From contig NZ_JAELTU010000030.1 in the NCBI RefSeq assembly GCF_016429015.1, positions 1-55,341 of the forward strand: a stretch of 55,341 nucleotides of DNA, given 5' to 3'. The stretch comes from Rhizobium sp. ASV20. Its GTDB lineage: Bacteria; Pseudomonadota; Alphaproteobacteria; Rhizobiales; Rhizobiaceae. A model generated the notes under the pieces. It was not told where the DNA came from and searched no databases. It saw only the letters and a list, made by a program, of their open reading frames with translations. The position numbers and the translations under genes were made by a program. Shown here piece by piece: positions 53,109 to 55,341 of the stretch. How positions within the stretch are numbered: the stretch's first letter is position 1; each line of letters begins with the position of its first letter.

Positions 53109-53990
53109 ATGATCGATTGGCAGGACCTTCTACATTTCGCCGCGCTTGCACGAACGGGCTCGTTGTCCGCAGCGGCGCGCGAGCTTGGCGTCGACCATGC
53201 CACGGTTGGCCGACGCATTGCCGCATTGGAACGCTCCCTCGATCTGCGTCTGATCGATCGGCGGCCACGCACGTCGCCGTTGACGGCCGATGGCCGCGCC
53301 ATCGCCGAGCTCGTCTCCGGAATGGAGGAAAATGTCGAGGCTATCAGGCGTTATTCGAAGAGCGCCGTCGCAGGCCTCTCAGCCGCTGTCAAGGTCAGCG
53401 CGCCGCCCTCGATCGCGGCCCATCTTCTTGCGCCGAAGGCTGCGCTGTTTCGCGCCGAGCATCCGGACATCACCCTGACCATTGCCGGCGTCACCCGCCG
53501 CGCGGCGCTCAACTACGGCGAGGCCGACATTGCCGTGCGCATGACGCGGCCGGAGGAGAGCGATTTGCTGGTGCGGCGCATCGGCGTCATGCGCTTCGGC
53601 CTTTATGCGATCCCCGCCGTGGCGCAGACGCCCGAAAAAGACTGGGCTTTCATCGGCTATGATTCGGCGATGGAGCATCTGACGCAGCAAACCTGGCTGC
53701 GCAGCCTGCTCGAAGGTCGCCCGATCGTCTTTCGCGCCACCGATGTCTTCGGCCAGCTCCAGGCAGCTCGCGCCGGTCTCGGCGTCGTGGCGCTTCCGGC
53801 CTTTCTCGGCGATGGCGAGGCGGGGCTGACGCGTCTGCCGGTGGCGATTCCGTCTCCGGCGCGGGACCTTTGGCTCGTCACCTATCCCGATCTGCGCCGC
53901 TCGCCGGCCATCCGCGCGGTCATGGACTTCGTCACGGAGATGATCGGCCGAAGCTGCCCGCTGCGTGACGGTGCCGATACTGCTTCCTAA
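53109..53990 (+). CDS. LysR family transcriptional regulator
   Basis: A 293-residue regulator: winged helix at residues 1-60 (LLHFAALARTGSLSAAAREL, ATVGRRIAALERSLDLRLID) and effector domain from about residue 85 (VKVSAPPSIAAHLLAPKAAL). The ATG at 53109 gives the standard start MIDWQDLLHFA; one in-frame ATG upstream lies within the operator region. It is divergent from the quinone oxidoreductase gene, so it most likely controls that gene in response to a quinone or electrophile. Confidence 0.9.
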   Translation: MIDWQDLLHFAALARTGSLSAAARELGVDHATVGRRIAALERSLDLRLIDRRPRTSPLTADGRAIAELVSGMEENVEAIRRYSKSAVAGLSAAVKVSAPPSIAAHLLAPKAALFRAEHPDITLTIAGVTRRAALNYGEADIAVRMTRPEESDLLVRRIGVMRFGLYAIPAVAQTPEKDWAFIGYDSAMEHLTQQTWLRSLLEGRPIVFRATDVFGQLQAARAGLGVVALPAFLGDGEAGLTRLPVAIPSPARDLWLVTYPDLRRSPAIRAVMDFVTEMIGRSCPLRDGADTAS

Positions 53991-54080
53991 ATCGCAGTTT
54001 TCAGGCCTTATTTTCTTGTTGCAGCGCTGCGGCGAATCTCTATCCATAGATGGATGGGCCATACTTACGGTCGGTGATCG

Positions 54081-55341
54081 ATGACGAAGCTGGGCAGTTG
54101 GTTCGTAGTAGACAAGGCGGATCTGGTCGCTGGCATATCGGTTGCCGGACTGATGCTGCCGGAAGCAGTGGCTTATGCCGGTATTGCCGGGTTGCCACCG
54201 CATCGGGCCATTCTCGCCGGCATTGCCGGATGTCTGATCTATGCCATCTTCGGCCGCAGCCGTTTCGCCATCATCTCTCCGACATCCTCGTCCGCCGCCA
54301 TTCTTGCCGCGACGCTAGCGGTGGTGCCAGGTGATGCCACGGTTAAGATGGGGCTTGCTACCGTTGCAGTCGCGCTCGCCGGCGCCTTGTTCGTCGTCGC
54401 CGCGCTGCTGCGCCTCGGCGGCATCACTGGTTTCATTTCGCGGCCGGTGCTGCGAGGCTTCGCACTGGGACTGGCGATAACGATCATTCTCCATCAGCTG
54501 CCGATCCTTGTCGGCGTGCCGGTGCAGGGCTCCAATATCTTCACCTATGCGGCCGCGCTGTTCGGCGCGATCCTGCAGTGGAACCCGATCAGCGTTGCCG
54601 TCGGCGTTGTGGCGCTGGCGGCATTGCTGATGCTCAAGCGCGTGCCCGGAATTCCGGGTGCTTTCCTCGTGCTGGCCTTCGGCATTCTCGCTTCATACCT
54701 GTTCGGCCTCGAGGCACATGGCGTCAAGCTGGTCGGCACCATAGAAATCCTGCCGCAATGGCCGTCGCTGCCCGATGCCGGCTGGACGTCCTATTCGCGG
54801 CTCGTGCAGTTTACCGTGCCTCTCGTCCTCATCCTCTTTGCCGAATCCTGGGGCACCATGCGGGCATTGGCGCTGCGCTATGGCGAGACGCTGGAGGTCA
54901 ATCGCGAGCTCGGCGCGCTCGGCGCCGCCAACATCGCGAGCGCGCTTGTCCAGGGCATGCCGGTCGGGGCAGGCTTTTCCGCCGGCTTCGCCAGCGAGGC
55001 TGCCGGCGCGAAGACGCGCGCCACCACCGTATGTGCCGCCATCGGCCTTGCCATCCTGATTGCCTGCGCCGGGCCGCTGGTTGCTCTTCTGCCGGAGCCG
55101 GTGCTGGCCGCGGTCGTCATTGCGGCGCTGACCCATGCGCTCGATCCGAGCCCCATCCTGCGCTTGCGCCGGCTGCATCGCGATTTCTACGTGGCGCTCG
55201 GCGCTGCGCTCGGTGTCCTGATCTTTGGCGTGCTCAACGGCATGCTGTTGGCCATCGCGCTCTCGCTTGCGGCGATGATGCATCGCCTCGCGTCACCCTA
55301 TGTCGCCCGTCTCGGGCGGCTTGGCGACAGCCACAATTTCG
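54081..55341 (+). CDS. SulP family anion transporter, 3'-truncated by the window edge
   Basis: An open frame of 420 codons from the ATG at 54081 to the window end, with no stop. It has the SulP transporter layout: an early VAGISVAGLMLPEAVAYAGI with the family's P-E-A-x-A-Y motif, repeated GLPPHRAILAGIAG, the SPTSSSAAILAATLA loop and about ten hydrophobic helices. SulP proteins carry sulfate, bicarbonate or dicarboxylates; a C-terminal STAS domain, if present, would lie beyond the edge. GGTGATCG is the only ribosome-site-like sequence. The last helices show GLAILIACAG and TLALDPSP-like patterns. Confidence 0.85.
   Translation, partial: MTKLGSWFVVDKADLVAGISVAGLMLPEAVAYAGIAGLPPHRAILAGIAGCLIYAIFGRSRFAIISPTSSSAAILAATLAVVPGDATVKMGLATVAVALAGALFVVAALLRLGGITGFISRPVLRGFALGLAITIILHQLPILVGVPVQGSNIFTYAAALFGAILQWNPISVAVGVVALAALLMLKRVPGIPGAFLVLAFGILASYLFGLEAHGVKLVGTIEILPQWPSLPDAGWTSYSRLVQFTVPLVLILFAESWGTMRALALRYGETLEVNRELGALGAANIASALVQGMPVGAGFSAGFASEAAGAKTRATTVCAAIGLAILIACAGPLVALLPEPVLAAVVIAALTHALDPSPILRLRRLHRDFYVALGAALGVLIFGVLNGMLLAIALSLAAMMHRLASPYVARLGRLGDSHNF

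Overview
The window is a stretch of ordinary chromosomal backbone from an alphaproteobacterium, most likely Rhizobiaceae (Rhizobium/Agrobacterium type). This rests on the high-GC codon use, the infC-rpmI-rplT-pheS-pheT order, an Irr-type iron box in front of an mbfA-like gene, GGAAC-N16-CGTT general-stress promoters, DUF982 and BA14K-like small proteins, and a palindromic intergenic repeat of a kind common in Rhizobiales. I see no insertion sequence, prophage, CRISPR array or rRNA operon. One tRNA gene, tRNA-Leu(CAG), is present. The window cuts two genes: an SDR dehydrogenase at the left edge and a SulP transporter at the right edge.

Layout. 1-2.5 kb: the end of a sugar-catabolic operon (SDR dehydrogenase and a GH20 beta-hexosaminidase). 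2.6-4.1 kb: a cluster of very small genes (secreted, membrane and DUF982 proteins), part of it behind a perfect EcfG-type stress promoter. 4.4-6.0 kb: tRNA-Leu and a phosphomannomutase. 6.2-14.8 kb: single housekeeping and accessory genes (BA14K-like, SelT/W-like, glutamine amidotransferase, GFA, lepA, XRE-cupin regulator plus GNAT, HAD, acetylpolyamine amidohydrolase, EamA exporter, truncated haemoglobin). 15.0-16.5 kb: iron-controlled mbfA, then a KGG/con-10-like stress protein. 16.5-18.1 kb: a BTLCP cysteine peptidase and an alpha/beta hydrolase. 18.3-23.8 kb: the translation cluster infC (ATT start), rpmI, rplT, pheS, pheT. 23.9-32 kb: an NTF2-like protein, then pbpC and a 1837-residue alpha-2-macroglobulin that probably share an operon. 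32.2-39.3 kb: aldo/keto reductases, LysR and GlxA-type regulators, a GNAT, an isochorismatase-like hydrolase and a Gfo/Idh/MocA oxidoreductase. 39.3-42.8 kb: a GtrA plus GT2 pair divergent from a polytopic GT-C-like protein, suggesting a lipid-linked glycosylation module. 43-50.5 kb: xseA, a quinone reductase, a VOC protein behind a structured leader, an M29 aminopeptidase, YbaK and ArsC-like proteins, a MarR regulator with two related palindromes, and an AstE/AspA-type hydrolase. 50.6-55.3 kb: a YhhS-like MFS exporter, a quinone oxidoreductase divergent from a LysR gene, and the SulP gene.

No gene cassette here looks like a wholly new multi-gene system. The most promising undescribed signals are small and regulatory: a MarR gene whose putative operator recurs downstream over a strong promoter that leads only to a roughly 50-codon ORF; a multi-hairpin leader with anti-Shine-Dalgarno potential before the VOC gene; a general-stress promoter driving a 26-residue membrane peptide coupled to a DUF982 gene; and a stress promoter plus leader hairpin before the KGG protein. 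All functional calls come from reading motifs by eye; no database search was run.
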